DNA from: Pseudomonadota bacterium
GTDB taxonomy: Bacteria > Pseudomonadota > Gammaproteobacteria > Xanthomonadales > Rhodanobacteraceae
DNA: 41,039 nucleotides
Direction: 5' to 3'
Assembly: GCA_023430685.1 (NCBI GenBank)
Contig: JAEYZH010000111.1
Location: 1-41,039 of the forward strand
In this document: positions 40,468-41,039 of the stretch, one piece after another
How positions within the stretch are numbered: the stretch's first letter is position 1
Layout of the letters: each line of letters starts with the position of its first letter
Notes under the pieces: model-generated
What the model was told of the DNA's origin: nothing
Databases searched by the model: none
Seen by the model: the letters and a program-made list of their open reading frames with translations, nothing else
Translations under genes and position numbers: made by a program

Positions 40468-41039
40468 TTCCGTTCGCGCCGAGCGCAGCACCCGCAGGGT
40501 GCGAAGTCGAAGCGCCCGCGTGCGACGTTGCGGCGGGCTGGCCCTTCGACTCCGGCCTTCGGCCTGCGCTCAGGGCGAACGGAGATGGAGGAACCCGTTC
40601 GCGCTGGGCGCAGCACCCGCATGCAATTGTTCCGTTCGCGCTGAGCGCAGCACCCGCAGGGTGCGAAGTCGAAGCGCCCGCGTGCGACGTCGCGCGGGCT
40701 GGCCCTTCGACTCCGGCCTTCGGCATGCGCTCAGGGCGAACGGAGATGGAGGCACCCGTTCGCGCCGGGCGCAGCACCCGCATGCAGTTCTTCCGTTCGC
40801 GCTGAGCGCAGCACCCGCAGGGTGCGAAGTCGAAGCGCCCGCGTGCGACGTTGCGTCTGGCTGGCCCTCCGACTCCGGCCTTCGGCCTGCGCTCAGGGCG
40901 AACGGAGATGGAGGCACCCGTTCGCGCCGGGCGCAGCACCCGCATGCAATTGTTCCGTTCGCGCTGAGCGCAGCACCCGCAGGGTGCGAAGTCGAAGCGC
41001 CCGCGTGCGACGTCGCGCGGGCTGGCCCTTCGACTCCGG
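40468..41039. repeat. Array C: tandem units of about 162 bp built from inverted modules; runs past the window end
   Basis: The anchor TTCCGTTCGCG occurs at 40468, 40630, 40791 and 40953, a period of 161-162 bp. Each unit holds a forward module (CCGTTCGCGCTGAGCGCAG, hairpin GCACCC-GCA-GGGTGC, then GAAGTCGAAG). Next comes an inverted module with related ends but a different hairpin (GGCC-TTCG-GCC core, then GCTCAGGGCGAACGG). A truncated third module (GGGCGCAGCACCCGCATGCA) closes the unit. Copies differ by scattered substitutions. The minus-strand frame stays open through it because 162 is divisible by three. 40316-40467, between the array and the cupredoxin start, shows no gene. Confidence 0.9.

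Noticed and set aside
40316..40945. N-terminal extension of the cupredoxin protein through array C
   Set aside because: The frame is open only because the repeat period is a multiple of three. The start at 40315 has GGAGG and a perfect signal peptide, which must be N-terminal.

Overview
The window is high-GC DNA (roughly 70% by eye) with dense coding on both strands. It reads as the chromosome of a gammaproteobacterium of the order Lysobacterales (Xanthomonadales), most likely the Rhodanobacteraceae/Dokdonella side of that order. The reasons are the fimV-truA-trpF-trpB-trpA-accD block, the leuS-lptE-holA-nadD block, a serine/threonine kinase fused to an SUMF1-type domain, the many exported repeat proteins, and the GTAG-headed palindromic repeats. 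The taxonomic call is an inference; there is no rRNA in the window.

Layout. 1-6578 (+): 3' end of fimV, a strong terminator, truA and trpF-trpB-trpA with 4-base start/stop overlaps, then accD. 6782-9628 (-): rapA, convergent with accD. 9717-17780: exported or periplasmic proteins, namely a secreted protein with a DGFE tail, an M13 metallopeptidase, a small Sel1-like protein, an M14 carboxypeptidase and a secreted propeller-like protein. 17878-20792: a membrane Ser/Thr kinase with an SUMF1-type C-terminus, divergent from a small P-loop kinase. 20836-21206: palindromic repeat array A. 21230-26353 (-): a GNAT-like protein coupled to a TIGR03032 protein, a secreted beta-helix protein, and a DUF4442 thioesterase behind a CnoX/YbbN-type thioredoxin. 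26626-28772 (+): a secreted repeat protein, then a membrane protein plus XRE regulator pair behind a clear palindromic operator. 28834-30389 (-): a metal-dependent amidohydrolase coupled to a SemiSWEET transporter. 30517-32820 (+): a secreted FG-GAP protein. 32949-38693 (+): leuS, a glutathione S-transferase-like gene, lptE, holA and nadD. 38690-39024: array B. 39089-40315 (-): a secreted blue-copper protein. 40468 to the end: array C, a tandem array of about 162 bp units that runs out of the window.

How it fits together. The two housekeeping blocks (tryptophan and malonyl-CoA synthesis; LeuRS, LPS transport, DNA polymerase clamp loading and NAD synthesis) frame an accessory region rich in exported proteins. 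Five exported proteins, unrelated in architecture and on both strands, carry the same short C-terminal motif, [VIL]-F-x-[DN]-G-[FY]-[DE], written with different synonymous codons. This is the best candidate here for an undescribed system: a sorting, processing or maturation signal. The second most interesting signal is the pair of REP-like arrays A and B. They have the same 4-forward/3-reverse design, both sit between convergent genes, and their hairpins differ by compensatory base changes.

Limits: all calls come from reading the sequence and translations. No alignment, structure prediction or database search was run.
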